DNA of 64,000 nt from Phytophthora colocasiae (GCA_018806915.1 JAGKQI010000105.1:1426001-1490000), one strand, 5' to 3'; counted from the stretch's first letter, positions 53,081-62,690 are shown. A program made the numbers and translations. Notes: generated by a model not told the origin, from the letters alone.

Positions 53081-53510
53081 TGTCGCGACCTGTTAAGGAT
53101 CGGGTACTAGCGGGCTGTTATGTGAGTGCAGGTCCAGGCAGGGAGTTAGAAGACTAACTTAAACAAATATAAGTCACTTGTTGTTGTTCTTCTTCTTAGC
53201 AGGTAAATTCACGACTGACTAGTTATATAGGGAGCTCATTTCACTCCAATGCACACTTTGTAGGGACGACTCCCCGTCGATAGCGTAGGGCGAGAGCCCT
53301 CGGAGATGTCCTCCCTCCGCACGACACTCGCGGGAGGACGTTAATGGACCGTTCGGGTGTAGTAAAAGGGGACAAGCCCCAGAGAGGACCTCGGACAGTA
53401 TACTACGCCAAGTAGTCACAACACGGCGAGTACGACGGATTGCAATGCCCCGAGGCATGGGGCACAGCCGAACTCGCTGGTTCGGGGGTCTCATTCCCGG
53501 GCACGGGACA
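53081..53510 (-). repeat. Gypsy 5' LTR
   Basis: 430 bp. It should contain the element's promoter, driving transcription leftward through gag-pol. Its outer part is read in frame from the Argonaute N-terminal fragment. Confidence 0.95.
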
Positions 53511-53514
53511 TGAG
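53511..53514. repeat. Target-site duplication, right copy
   Basis: TGAG following the terminal CA of the LTR, matching the left copy. Confidence 0.9.
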
Positions 53515-53873
53515 CCTCCTCCTCGACTATCATAGCCGCCACTGCCATAACTTCCACTTCCAGAGCCGTAATCACCGCGACTTCCTTCATAACCTCTTGA
53601 TCCGGATCCATAGCCGTAACTCGCTCCTCCTCCTCCGCAGCTGTAGTCACCATAACCCGACGAGGACCTGTAGTTCCCACCGCCTCCACGCGTGTCATAC
53701 CCATGTTGGCCCCTCTGATCGTAACCTCCTCGTCGAACGTACCCCCCGCGTTGATCGTACTCCTGGCCGCGCTGGTCGTAGCCTCCTCTTCCTGGGCGGT
53801 TGGAGTCGTCATAGCTGCGCGAGTCGTAGCCTCTTTGGTCGCCGTAGCCGCCTCCGCCACCGCTGTAGCTCAT
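53511..53873 (-). pseudogene. AGO: Argonaute copy 2, N-terminal fragment
   Basis: The frame starts [20 protein letters not shown], very like the start of copy 1, and continues in RGG/GYGG repeats up to residue 121, where the Gypsy LTR begins. From there it reads on through LTR sequence for about 36 codons to a stop at 53403, making a 156-codon chimeric frame. The 4-bp TGAG at 53511-53514 is repeated at 39524-39527, next to the main body. Disregarding the element and one TGAG, the two fragments are in the same register with repeat phase preserved. The start lies 218 bp from the divergent GH1 gene, so a shared promoter region is likely. Confidence 0.9.
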
Positions 53874-54091
53874 GTGCTTTGTCTTGTTTTTCGGATGCCA
53901 AACTGCTCGTCACTGGCGGCAAATTCAGACCAACAACGTCTTGGGCCATCATATTGAAACTCGCTGGGAAAGTACCCAGACAGATTCCGTTAGTTGTGTG
54001 CACAGAACAGCAGAAGATTTTCCCATGAACCGCCGCGTCCGGAAGATCCCACAGTCGAAATCTTAACGAAAGGGGTCAAGAGATCAGGAGC
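53874..54091. promoter_or_regulatory. Divergent promoter region, AGO copy 2 / GH1
   Basis: Only 218 bp separate the original Argonaute copy 2 start (minus) from the first GH1 gene (plus), so both promoters must overlap here. No element was recognised. Confidence 0.4.
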
Positions 54092-55879
54092 ATGCGTCTT
54101 CTTCATCTCCTCTGTGGCGTCGTTGTCTCCGCACTTCTAGTGCCAATCTACGCAGGTGACGCACCTCGCTGCTTCCCAGATGACTTCATGTTTGGATCCG
54201 CCACTGCTTCGTATCAAGTGGAAGGCGCGTGGAATGAAGGGGGCCGAACTCCGAGTATCTGGGACGACTACTGCCGTACCCACTCCAAGAAAGTTTCCTG
54301 TGCCAACGTGGCCGACGACTTCTACCACCGCTTCCGTGACGACGTCAAGCTTATGGCAGATACCGGTTTGCAGTCCTCGCGCTTCTCGGTTTCGTGGTCG
54401 AGAGCGATGAACTGGAACCCGACGACCAAACGGATGCAACCGAACCCTCAAGGTCTCGCGTTCTATCACGCTCTAGTGGATGAACTTCGTGCGAACAACA
54501 TTGTTCCCATTTTGACTCTGTACCATTGGGATCTCCCGCTGGAACTACACACCGAACTCTCCCCTCAAGGCTGGTTGAATCCCGACATCGTTGATCACTA
54601 CGTTGAGTACGCTACGCTCATGTTCCACGAACTGGGAGATAAAGTGGACATGTGGACGACGTTCAACGAGCCACTCACGTTCACTACTGCGGGTTACGCT
54701 AGTGGCGCAGGGGCTCCTGGGTTTAAGAAGTCCGAGACGTACGCGTACATTGTGGCTCACAATGTGCTCCGGTCCCATGCAGCCGCCGTGAAAGCCTTCC
54801 GTGGTCTGAAAGCAGGCAATCCGACTGTACTCCATGAGAAGGCACGTATTGGTATCACGCTCAATTCGGATGCAGCTTACCCACTCAACCCGAACAACAC
54901 ACTCGATGTTCTGGCAGCCGAGAGGAAGATGCAGTTCGAGCTCGGTTGGTTCCTCTCGCCGTTGGTTACTGGTGACTACCCTGCTATCATGCGAGAACGG
55001 GTCGGTGACCGTCTACCGAGGTTCACACTAGAGGAGAGAGCAATGCTGAAGGGCTCATACGATCTTCACATGCTTAACCACTACTCGTCCAAGCTCGTGA
55101 CAGACTGTGGAGTGTCACCGAAGTCCAAGTCACCATGCAAGAAGCTGGGCAAAGGCTGGGAGCGCGATCTGGGCGTCGACATCTCGCACTCGAATGAGCT
55201 ACCTGGTTCTCGTCGCTCAAGCAAGGACCGACACGGCAAACTCAACTGTGGATGGTTTACAGCCTACCCTCCTGGATACTTACAGACAATCAAGTGGTTG
55301 CATGCTGCAGACCCAAATACGGACATTCTACTCACGGAGAACGGCTGGTGTGGCAACGAAGAGGTGGAGAACCTGGACCAGCTCTGGTACTACCAGGAAT
55401 ACGTCCACCAGGTCTACAAAGCCGTCCAGGAGGACAATATACCAGTCATCGGATACACTGCTTGGAGTTGGCTGGACAACTACGAATGGGGTTCGTTCTC
55501 CCCGCGCTTTGGTCTCTTCTACGTGAATTTCTCCTCGAGCACAGGCGATAAGGACGAAGTGTACGATCCACAGCCCACGGGACTCGAGCGGATCCCGCGT
55601 CCTGCCGCCAAGTGGTTCAGTCACGTAGCGAAGACTAAATGTCTCGATGGCTGGACGTACGAAAGACCTACCAGAGGAGAAAAAGCTGCCGGACTCGAGA
55701 GTATCAGCGACCAGACCTTCTCGCATTGGATGTTGGCTGTGATCGGTGTCATGACCGTGGTGGCTCTCATTGCAATGGCCGCTGTTGGTCGCAACATCAT
55801 GGTGCAACTTTCCTCCCCCACTGCCCGTCGTCTTCCTCGCGAGACTGACCCACTACTACAAGCCAACACCATGCTCTAA
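54092..55879 (+). CDS. GH1 beta-glucosidase, secreted/membrane-anchored (copy 1)
   Basis: The 595-residue product is a glycoside hydrolase family 1 enzyme, which cleaves beta-glucosides with retention of configuration. The N-terminal LLHLLCGVVVSALLVPIYAG is a signal peptide. The GH1 start signature FMFGSATASYQVEGAWNEGG is clear. The acid/base Glu is E193 in TFNEPLTF and the nucleophile E416 in LLTENGWCG. The C-terminal part WSWLDNYEWGSFSPRFGL is the usual family end. A single hydrophobic helix (WMLAVIGVMTVVALIAMAA, about 546-564) follows, so the enzyme is likely anchored in the plasma membrane with its catalytic domain outside. A similar gene lies 181 bp downstream in the same direction. No intron. 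Confidence 0.92.
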   Translation: MRLLHLLCGVVVSALLVPIYAGDAPRCFPDDFMFGSATASYQVEGAWNEGGRTPSIWDDYCRTHSKKVSCANVADDFYHRFRDDVKLMADTGLQSSRFSVSWSRAMNWNPTTKRMQPNPQGLAFYHALVDELRANNIVPILTLYHWDLPLELHTELSPQGWLNPDIVDHYVEYATLMFHELGDKVDMWTTFNEPLTFTTAGYASGAGAPGFKKSETYAYIVAHNVLRSHAAAVKAFRGLKAGNPTVLHEKARIGITLNSDAAYPLNPNNTLDVLAAERKMQFELGWFLSPLVTGDYPAIMRERVGDRLPRFTLEERAMLKGSYDLHMLNHYSSKLVTDCGVSPKSKSPCKKLGKGWERDLGVDISHSNELPGSRRSSKDRHGKLNCGWFTAYPPGYLQTIKWLHAADPNTDILLTENGWCGNEEVENLDQLWYYQEYVHQVYKAVQEDNIPVIGYTAWSWLDNYEWGSFSPRFGLFYVNFSSSTGDKDEVYDPQPTGLERIPRPAAKWFSHVAKTKCLDGWTYERPTRGEKAAGLESISDQTFSHWMLAVIGVMTVVALIAMAAVGRNIMVQLSSPTARRLPRETDPLLQANTML

Positions 55880-56060
55880 GCAAGTACTAGGGCAAGTTGA
55901 AGTTTCATATCAGATGATGGGACGCACATTTCAATAGTGTTTTATGACAGCAATCTGAAGAAAATACTTGAAAAAAGTGTATTAATCACTGTTTAATCTG
56001 TTAAAACTCAAATGTCTGATTAGCTGCTGGTTATTCTCGAATCTCCCGCTTCGGTCGCCC

Positions 56061-57812
56061 ATGCCACTTCCTCGCGTCTCTTTCCTCTCGTTATGGCTCT
56101 ATCTATGTGTTCGTAGCTGTGCTATTGCCTCTGCGTCGCGTTGCTTCCCTTCGGACTTCCTGTTCGGCACAGCGACCGCCGCTTTCCAAGTGGAAGGCGC
56201 GTGGAACGTCTCCGGCCGAGAACCAAGTATTTGGGACGACTATTGCCGCTCTCAACCGGATTTGCAATGTGCAGACGTGGCTGACGACTTCTATCACCGA
56301 TATAGTCAAGATGTGCAGCGTATGAGCTCCATGGGGTTGAATTCGTTTCGGTTTTCGATTTCCTGGTCCAGAATCATGCATTGGGATATTCAGAACAGGA
56401 AAATGGTGCCTAATCCAGAGGGGGTAGCGTTCTACCACGCTCTACTGGATGATCTGCAGGACAAGGGGCTACAGGCTATTGTCACACTGTACCATTTCGA
56501 CCTACCGTCTACTCTTCAGACGCAGTTGGAGCCCAATGGATGGCTGAATCCTGATATCGTGACACACTTTGAAGACTTTGCCACATTGGCATTCAAGGAG
56601 TATGGGCACAAGGTCAAGTACTGGGCGACATTCAATGAACCATTGACGTTCATTAGTGGCGGCTACGGTTCGTGTGATGCTGCACCTGGAGGGATGACAC
56701 AGTCAGACAGTAATACTTACACTGTGGCGCACAATGTGTTGCGTTCTCACGCGCGGGCTGCGGCGCTGTTTCGTGATTTAAAGCAATCGAAACTGGTGGA
56801 TACTGGTGCACGTATTGGTATCGTGTTAAATGCCGAGTACGGCTACCCGATTGATGTCTCCAACGCTCTAGATGTAGCAGCGGCAGAACGGAAATTACAG
56901 TTCGACCTTGGCTGGTTTCTCATGCCCCTGGTGACCGGAGACTATCCGGAAATCATGCGTGAACTAGTGGGAGAACGACTGCCAAGATTTAGTGCTGAGG
57001 AGGCAGCACTGGTCAAAGGATCGTACGATGTTCTGATGCTCAACCATTACTACTCGCGTCAAGTGACGGACTGTGATTCGGAACGCTCGAACATATCGTG
57101 TGACGATCTTTCGTTGGGCCACGCTCGTGATCGAGGAATTGATGATTCTCGGGCCCCGAATGGTGCGCGTGTGCCGCCTGCGACTAGCCCTGAATGCTCG
57201 TGGCTTGCAGGGTATCCGGATGGCTACCTGGCTACCATCAAGTGGCTACATGCCAAGGACCCTAAAGCGGAGATCCTTCTAACGGAGAATGGGTGGTGTG
57301 GAAATGATGAAGTGGATAACCAGGATCAGCTCTGGTACTTCCAGGCGTACGTGGAGCAAGTGTACAAAGCTGTTGTGGAGGAAGAGATTCCGATTATCGG
57401 ATACACCGCGTGGTCTTTTGTTGACAACAATGAGTGGGGATCTTACAAGCCTCGCTTCGGGCTCCATTATGTGAATTATACGACGCCTGAGCTTCCCCGG
57501 ATCCCTCGGCCAGCAGCAAAATGGTTTGCCCAGCTGTCGACCACCAAGTGCTTGGACAACTTGGACCTCGAGACGGTTCAGATGGGCACCAATGAGGAAC
57601 AGGAAGCAACAGCTACCCGAGCGGAACTACACTACCCTGAGGCTGGTGGAAACGGCGTGGGCGTGCCATGGTCACTGAGTGAAGTCATCTTGTTGGTGGT
57701 AGTGGGTCTCGTTATCCTTGGTGCTATCACGTGCGAGGCCATGCGCGAGCTGCGTCAGAGTAGCCAGGGCTCTTCTGAAGAAATGCAGGTGCTCATTACG
57801 GTCGAGGACTGA
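56061..57812 (+). CDS. GH1 beta-glucosidase, secreted/membrane-anchored (copy 2)
   Basis: A tandem paralogue of the preceding gene, with 583 residues. It has a signal peptide (FLSLWLYLCVRSCAIASA), the GH1 signature FLFGTATAAFQVEGAWN, acid/base E193 (TFNEPLTF) and nucleophile E409 (LLTENGWCG). A C-terminal membrane helix (VILLVVVGLVILGAITCEA) and a short acidic tail follow. All catalytic residues are kept, so both copies should be active. The two differ in the loop before the nucleophile and in the tail, which suggests old duplication. In oomycetes such enzymes are thought to act on plant cell-wall oligosaccharides and glucoside defence compounds. Confidence 0.92.
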   Translation: MPLPRVSFLSLWLYLCVRSCAIASASRCFPSDFLFGTATAAFQVEGAWNVSGREPSIWDDYCRSQPDLQCADVADDFYHRYSQDVQRMSSMGLNSFRFSISWSRIMHWDIQNRKMVPNPEGVAFYHALLDDLQDKGLQAIVTLYHFDLPSTLQTQLEPNGWLNPDIVTHFEDFATLAFKEYGHKVKYWATFNEPLTFISGGYGSCDAAPGGMTQSDSNTYTVAHNVLRSHARAAALFRDLKQSKLVDTGARIGIVLNAEYGYPIDVSNALDVAAAERKLQFDLGWFLMPLVTGDYPEIMRELVGERLPRFSAEEAALVKGSYDVLMLNHYYSRQVTDCDSERSNISCDDLSLGHARDRGIDDSRAPNGARVPPATSPECSWLAGYPDGYLATIKWLHAKDPKAEILLTENGWCGNDEVDNQDQLWYFQAYVEQVYKAVVEEEIPIIGYTAWSFVDNNEWGSYKPRFGLHYVNYTTPELPRIPRPAAKWFAQLSTTKCLDNLDLETVQMGTNEEQEATATRAELHYPEAGGNGVGVPWSLSEVILLVVVGLVILGAITCEAMRELRQSSQGSSEEMQVLITVED

Positions 57813-57996
57813 CAGGTTTGCATTACAGTAGGATGTACGGTAGGCTTGTACATGTAACATGCTTTCTTCTTTTATATCTTGTCAATTGTTGATGCAGTTC
57901 TTCCGTTTTTTGTTTCGCTACCTTTGCTTGATCCGAAAGAGTGGTTATGCGTCAAGATCAACTCTATTTTATACATTTTTCTCCACTCGAGCTTTA

Positions 57997-59928
57997 TCAA
58001 TCTGAATCCGAGCTGTCGTAGAGGTCACTTGTGCCGAAAAGCTCCTGGGAATCCACGGTATTGTCGGAGAACTTCATCGGCTTCAGGTCGTCCATACAGC
58101 TAGTGTCCACGTTCTTCAGCACGCCATTTTCCTTTACGTAGGATGTCAGAATTTGCACGCCGCACGTAGAGCCGCCACTGTTCGTTGGTGTAGTGAATGT
58201 CGTGCAGTGGCCTGCGTCATCAAAGTTCACGAGCATCCGCTCGCCACTCATCATTTCGTACTCCAACTCGCCGTACATGCGTCGAGTCTGTAAGTCCATT
58301 CCGCCGGTCATCATCAACGCAGTGACCCCGTCAGGAAGCTCTCCAGTCTTGTTCCAGTACTGGTCGCGTTCATACACCAGAGGTCGAGCAATAGGAAGGT
58401 GGATCAGCTCTTGGCAAGCACGTTCCCGGCTTCCAGTGTACAAGCAGTAGTATGGCAGCGACAAGTAGTTGTCGGAAGCCATGGTAGAGTTTTCGTACCA
58501 TTCCATCAGTGTCGCCTTGTCTGGAGTAGGGGACTCCCACATTTCCGAGAACACAATCAGGTAGTACAGCAAATCCGAGTCGTAGAGTAGCGTCTCAGGT
58601 TCCTCGTCACCAAATCCAGCATCATCCTCCGAGGAGTCGAGCCCTTCAGCAAAGTAAGCGAGCGCATCAGCATCCGCATCGCTGCATCGAGCAGCGCGGT
58701 AAATCACTGCAGGGATTGCAATCCGCATACGGTCGGACATGAGATACTCGCCAAAGGTAGATCGGAGCAAGTATGAAGGCTTTTTGCCATTCTTTGCTAA
58801 TGCGTCAGCACAGGCGTTAGTTCCCTGCTTGCTGTCAGACACAGCGGCATCCAGCTTGTCGTAGAGCTCATGTACATAAGCTGGAAGATCCGTCACGCCA
58901 GGGAACTTGCTCTTGCAGAAGTCTTCAGCCATACAAGCGGCAAGGAATCGATTGGCCACGACACCAACGTCGTGGTCCCAGTTCGAGAACGTCGAGCGTT
59001 TCTCCACTGTGTCACCACTCTCCGATACAATTCCATCTACTGAGAACCCCTTGACACTCGCAGGAGCAAAGTGGACCAGTCTTTCCACGAGATACGTGCC
59101 GTAACTCAGCCCGTAGACGTAGACGTCCTGGTCACTGAGTTCATAGTCAATAATTGCAGCCAGGTCCTTGGCTGCACTCGTCACCGAAAATGCTGCTGTC
59201 TGATTATCAATCTGGAAGCGAATGTCGTCCATACACGCTGGCAGTTCCTCCAGCCGAATGGCAGATCCTCCAGGACTGCCTAAAGCCCCAGCTTCGGCAG
59301 CTTGACACTCCAACCTGGCGCTGCGTCCTGTTCCTCTATGGTCAAACGTATACACACTAACTTCTCTGTCCAATTCCAAGTACATGGTGTTCATCAGTCC
59401 TTCCACACCTGTCGATGAAGCTCCTGGTCCTCCCTGCAGTACCCAAAGGGCCTTTCCCTTGTTATCGGCTGCGTTTGTAGCCTTGACACGCTTAACGAAC
59501 ACGTCAATGGTGTTGTCACTAGTGCAAACCCCATCATAACACATCGGGACACGAAACTCAGCACACTCGTACTGCGGAAGGCCTTGAGCTGTGTCTTGTC
59601 GTATTTTTCCGGGTGAAAGGTGTGCCGTGTGCTTATGCTGCGATCCCTGCTGCTTCCAATCTCCATGTTGCGCGAATAACCGGTCGAAGGATTGCTGCAA
59701 GAATGGCAAAGCTTCTGCAGCCTGTTGCACCTCAGCAGTAGCCCTCCGTCTAGTGTGCGTGTCGGAATCACTTGCTGTCTCCATGTAGTACTGGTCCGGG
59801 TGGCCCTTGTCGGTGCTGTCGGTCTGCAATGAGCTCTGAGAGCATGGATACCAGCCGTTGAGTTGCACAGGAGGCTCAGCAACAGCGTAGGAGACGCAGA
59901 GCGCTGCAGAGAGCAACGCGAGCTTCAT
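57997..59928 (-). CDS. Secreted serine protease, S33-type alpha/beta hydrolase
   Basis: The 643-residue product begins with a signal peptide (KLALLSAALCVSYAVA). The alpha/beta-hydrolase fold is shown by LQGGPGASSTGVEGL (oxyanion loop), TFDHRGTGRSARL and the nucleophile elbow YGLSYGTYLVERL with S275. D545 (GGMDLQT) and H574 (DAGHCTTF) complete the triad. The architecture matches the peptidase S33 / TAP-like C-terminal group, which removes N-terminal residues or tripeptides from peptides. Two Ser/Asp-rich acidic stretches lie near residue 430 (EGLDSSEDDAGFGDEEP) and at the C-terminus (DLYDSSDSD). It is convergent with the second GH1 gene and divergent from the next gene. Confidence 0.87.
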   Translation of the reverse strand: MKLALLSAALCVSYAVAEPPVQLNGWYPCSQSSLQTDSTDKGHPDQYYMETASDSDTHTRRRATAEVQQAAEALPFLQQSFDRLFAQHGDWKQQGSQHKHTAHLSPGKIRQDTAQGLPQYECAEFRVPMCYDGVCTSDNTIDVFVKRVKATNAADNKGKALWVLQGGPGASSTGVEGLMNTMYLELDREVSVYTFDHRGTGRSARLECQAAEAGALGSPGGSAIRLEELPACMDDIRFQIDNQTAAFSVTSAAKDLAAIIDYELSDQDVYVYGLSYGTYLVERLVHFAPASVKGFSVDGIVSESGDTVEKRSTFSNWDHDVGVVANRFLAACMAEDFCKSKFPGVTDLPAYVHELYDKLDAAVSDSKQGTNACADALAKNGKKPSYLLRSTFGEYLMSDRMRIAIPAVIYRAARCSDADADALAYFAEGLDSSEDDAGFGDEEPETLLYDSDLLYYLIVFSEMWESPTPDKATLMEWYENSTMASDNYLSLPYYCLYTGSRERACQELIHLPIARPLVYERDQYWNKTGELPDGVTALMMTGGMDLQTRRMYGELEYEMMSGERMLVNFDDAGHCTTFTTPTNSGGSTCGVQILTSYVKENGVLKNVDTSCMDDLKPMKFSDNTVDSQELFGTSDLYDSSDSD

Positions 59929-60194
59929 GGTTCGGCACTTGATGAGCTGCTGGTAGATTGGATTGTGAGTTAAGCAGAGGTTTCAAAAAAATCAACTAGT
60001 CCAATGACTATATTAGTTTAAACAGGGTATAACTTGTATAAGGTATCATTAGATAATTCGCCATTTGAATCAGGTGAAACGACACCTACTGAATATACGA
60101 AATGAAAGGTAAATTTGCATACCCATATCAGATCCAAACCTTTGGTACAACTTTTTGGTATGATTTGGTCCAGTTCAAAAAGTATCTTGCTCAA

Positions 60195-60862
60195 ATGGAT
60201 GTACCATCATGGCACCCAGCCAACCAGAGCGCCGATGCGCTGCGGCGGCAGGCGATAGCGTCGTCCTCCAGTCGCACGGAGTACAAGGAAGTGGACACGT
60301 CTACGGAGGCGGAGAGGCTCATGGTGTCCAAGGAGGATGAGAATGCGTGGCTTGGCGGTGGACGCGGACTGTTGGATTCGTCGGACCGCATGTACTTAGT
60401 GGAGCAGACGCGACTGGAGCAGCAGGAGCAGAACAGAGAGCACATTGAACGTCAGGCTGGTGAGTGCAGTGTTTGTATGGTTTTATTAAGCAGGATTCGG
60501 CTCTCTGACCGTTGGTGCTCGCAGCGCTGCAGACCTTCCGCTCCAATGCTCTGAGAGTGAAGAAGACAACGGAAGTTCCGAAGGTTGCACTTGCCAGTGA
60601 AAAAGTGACACTGCAGGTTGAGAAGAAGCCGGTGGTTGTGGTCAAGGCGAAGAAGAGGGAAGCTCAAACGAACAAGAAGGACGTCAAAGTGAAGAAGACC
60701 AAGAGGAATCGAAGTCCTGCAAAAACCCCAGCTCAAAGGGATGCCAAGGATGACCAGACGCTACATGTAGTAAAGGCCAACGATAGGAGGCAAGAGGCGT
60801 CGAAGCCTGTTGCAACGGCGCTACTGCTCCAGGATTATTCTAGCAGCAGCGACGAGGAGTGA
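60195..60862 (+). CDS. Small basic nuclear-type protein, 200 aa
   Basis: Two exons, 60195-60459 and 60525-60862, join in frame over intron 60460-60524 (GTGAGT...CTCGCAG). The start MDVPSWHPANQSADALRRQ was preferred over an upstream ATG at 60102, whose leading residues look like untranslated sequence. The middle is a charged helix (EQTRLEQQEQNREHIERQ, crossing into ALQTFRSNALRVKK). The C-terminal half is Lys-rich (KKREAQTNKKDVKVKKTKR) and ends LLLQDYSSSSDEE, a Tyr-Ser-Asp/Glu tail common in splicing-related proteins. I do not recognise the family. A nuclear RNA-processing role is only suggested by composition. Confidence 0.65.
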
Positions 60863-61022
60863 AGTGACGGCAAACTGGACAGGTGATACGTGCAAACCAT
60901 GTATTTAAGGGCACCAGCCCGTGATCAGCACGGCGGCGCAACTAATCAAAGCAATCTACAGCGACATAGATCTCCCCCATCTCTGTCTACCTGGTACCTA
61001 TCCTATCAATGTCGACAGCAGT

Positions 61023-62690
61023 TTATTCATCGTCACTATCGAAGGTAATCTTGGTCGCCTTCTTGTTGACGTCGATGTTCTTGGCGAAAGCGCCATACAA
61101 CTTGTGCTCTTTCTTCTTGACGTGCGTACCGAACTTGGTCAGGTCCTTTGGTACCTCCTGGTTACTCTCACGCAGCAGGTTCACGAGCTCACCAGCACGA
61201 GGCTTATCGTTAGCAGTGAAGAATGTGTGGGCCGTACCCTTCTTACCACCACGACCCGTACGGCCGATACGGTGCACATAGTCTTCAATCGTCAGTGGGA
61301 ATGAGTAATTCATGACGTATTCGACACCAGGGATATCCAGTCCACGAGCAGCAACATCCGTTGCAATTAGCAGCGGGATCTCACCAGATTTAAACTGTTC
61401 GACAGCCTCCGAACGCTGCTGTTGACTACGGTCGCCGTGAATGGCAACACAGTTCCAGCCACGCTGGTGCAGCATGCGCTCCACACGGTCGGCCTCCTTC
61501 TTGTACAGAACGAACAGCAGAATACGGTTCTTGCGACTCGAATGGTATTTCTGCAGCAAAGCGTGTGCACGAGCGTCACGAGCGCGGTCCTCAATGACCT
61601 CGACAATCTGCGTGACGTTGTGGCTGGCAGCAAGCTCATCCGAACCAATGGTGACCTTGACAGGGTCATTCAGGAACTCGTGCGCCAGCTTCTGAATGGA
61701 CTGGGGCCATGTAGCGCTGAACATGGCAATCTGACGCTCCGGGTGGGTGCTACCAATAATGGTACGGATGTCCTTCTCAAAACCCTCGTCAAGCATACGG
61801 TCAGCCTCATCAAGTACCACAAACGTAACCTTGGACAGGTTGCACGAACGCTCCTCCACCAGATCTTTCAAACGTCCAGGGGTGGCCACCACCACATGCA
61901 CACCGTCGCGCAGAGCCTTCTTTTGAGTATGCTTAGGCACACCGCCGTAGATGCAAATGCTCTTGAGTCCACACTTCTTTCCAGCCTCTGCAATCACAGC
62001 CGAACTCTGCATCGCCAGTTCACGCGTAGGCGCCACCACGAGCATGCGCGGTCCAGGGTGCTTGTGTGACACCTCGGGCTGAGCAGCAATGTGGATCAGA
62101 CCGGGAATAGAGAAGGCCAGTGTCTTACCAGATCCAGTCTCAGCGATACCGATAATATCGCGACCAGAAGCCAGGATAGGCCAGCACTGACTCTGGATGG
62201 GCGTGGGCTTGTCAAAACCCTTGGTGGTCTTCATGAACTTGGACTCGAATGTGACATCGTCGAAGCTCAACACAGGGCGGTACAGACAACTGTTGCCACT
62301 GAGGATCATCTGGTTAGCCTCGTGGAAGGCTGAGACCTCATCGTTGGTCATCTTGGCTGTGTCTTTGCCTTCCGTGTAGAATGCCTTCTTGAAGCTGCCG
62401 TCCTTGGCCGGTGGCTGCTGGTACGGTCCGCTGGAGAAGTCCGTGTTGGGCACATCTTCCTTTTCCTTGTTCTTTTTACTCTTCTTCTCCTTCTTGTGGT
62501 GCTTTTTAGGCTTCTCAGCCTCTTCCTCTTCACGTGCACGCTTGTTCTTCTTGTGTTTCTTCTCCTTCTTAACGGACCCTTCCTCAACCACAGGGTTCTC
62601 AGCAGCAGCAGCTTCAGCAGCCTTACGCGCTGCCTTCTTCGCCTTCTTCTCAGCCTTACGTTGAGCCTTGGCGTCGCTCATGTCCGTCAT
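61023..62690 (-). CDS. DEAD-box RNA helicase, DBP3-like
   Basis: The 555-residue product starts at ATG 62690, since the residues upstream to 62747 do not resemble the family. A Lys/Glu-rich N-terminal tail of about 95 residues (KKEKKHKKNKRAREEEEAE) is followed by the helicase core. All motifs are present: Q motif KPTPIQSQ, motif I AETGSGKT, Ia PTRELA, II DEAD, III SATWPQ, IV-V ATDVAARGLDIPGV and VI HRIGRTGRGG. The basic tail and core resemble nucleolar Dbp3, which acts in pre-rRNA processing of the large ribosomal subunit; DBP2/DDX5 is the next best fit. The start is 200 bp from the divergent gene at 62893. Confidence 0.85.
   Translation of the reverse strand: MTDMSDAKAQRKAEKKAKKAARKAAEAAAAENPVVEEGSVKKEKKHKKNKRAREEEEAEKPKKHHKKEKKSKKNKEKEDVPNTDFSSGPYQQPPAKDGSFKKAFYTEGKDTAKMTNDEVSAFHEANQMILSGNSCLYRPVLSFDDVTFESKFMKTTKGFDKPTPIQSQCWPILASGRDIIGIAETGSGKTLAFSIPGLIHIAAQPEVSHKHPGPRMLVVAPTRELAMQSSAVIAEAGKKCGLKSICIYGGVPKHTQKKALRDGVHVVVATPGRLKDLVEERSCNLSKVTFVVLDEADRMLDEGFEKDIRTIIGSTHPERQIAMFSATWPQSIQKLAHEFLNDPVKVTIGSDELAASHNVTQIVEVIEDRARDARAHALLQKYHSSRKNRILLFVLYKKEADRVERMLHQRGWNCVAIHGDRSQQQRSEAVEQFKSGEIPLLIATDVAARGLDIPGVEYVMNYSFPLTIEDYVHRIGRTGRGGKKGTAHTFFTANDKPRAGELVNLLRESNQEVPKDLTKFGTHVKKKEHKLYGAFAKNIDVNKKATKITFDSDDE

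Larger units (their letters stand above)
39528..53510 (-). mobile_element. Ty3/Gypsy retrotransposon inserted in Argonaute copy 2
   Basis: A 13,983-bp element in the same orientation as the gene it disrupts. The 430-bp LTRs start TG and end CA on both strands, and TGAG is duplicated at the target. In element sense the order is 5' LTR, leader, gag, pol (protease, RT, RNase H), integrase with GPY/F-type end, an antisense ORF, a membrane-protein ORF and 3' LTR. The RT-RNase H-integrase order marks Ty3/Gypsy. It is long for a Gypsy element because of an extended pol N-terminus and about 4 kb of accessory sequence. The two LTRs differ at only two sites by eye, so the insertion is recent. Confidence 0.95.

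Noticed and set aside
53219..53860. 213-codon minus-strand frame through the Gypsy LTR and Argonaute start
   Set aside because: It is a shifted register of the GYGG repeats joined to LTR sequence and lacks the Argonaute start MSYSGGGG.
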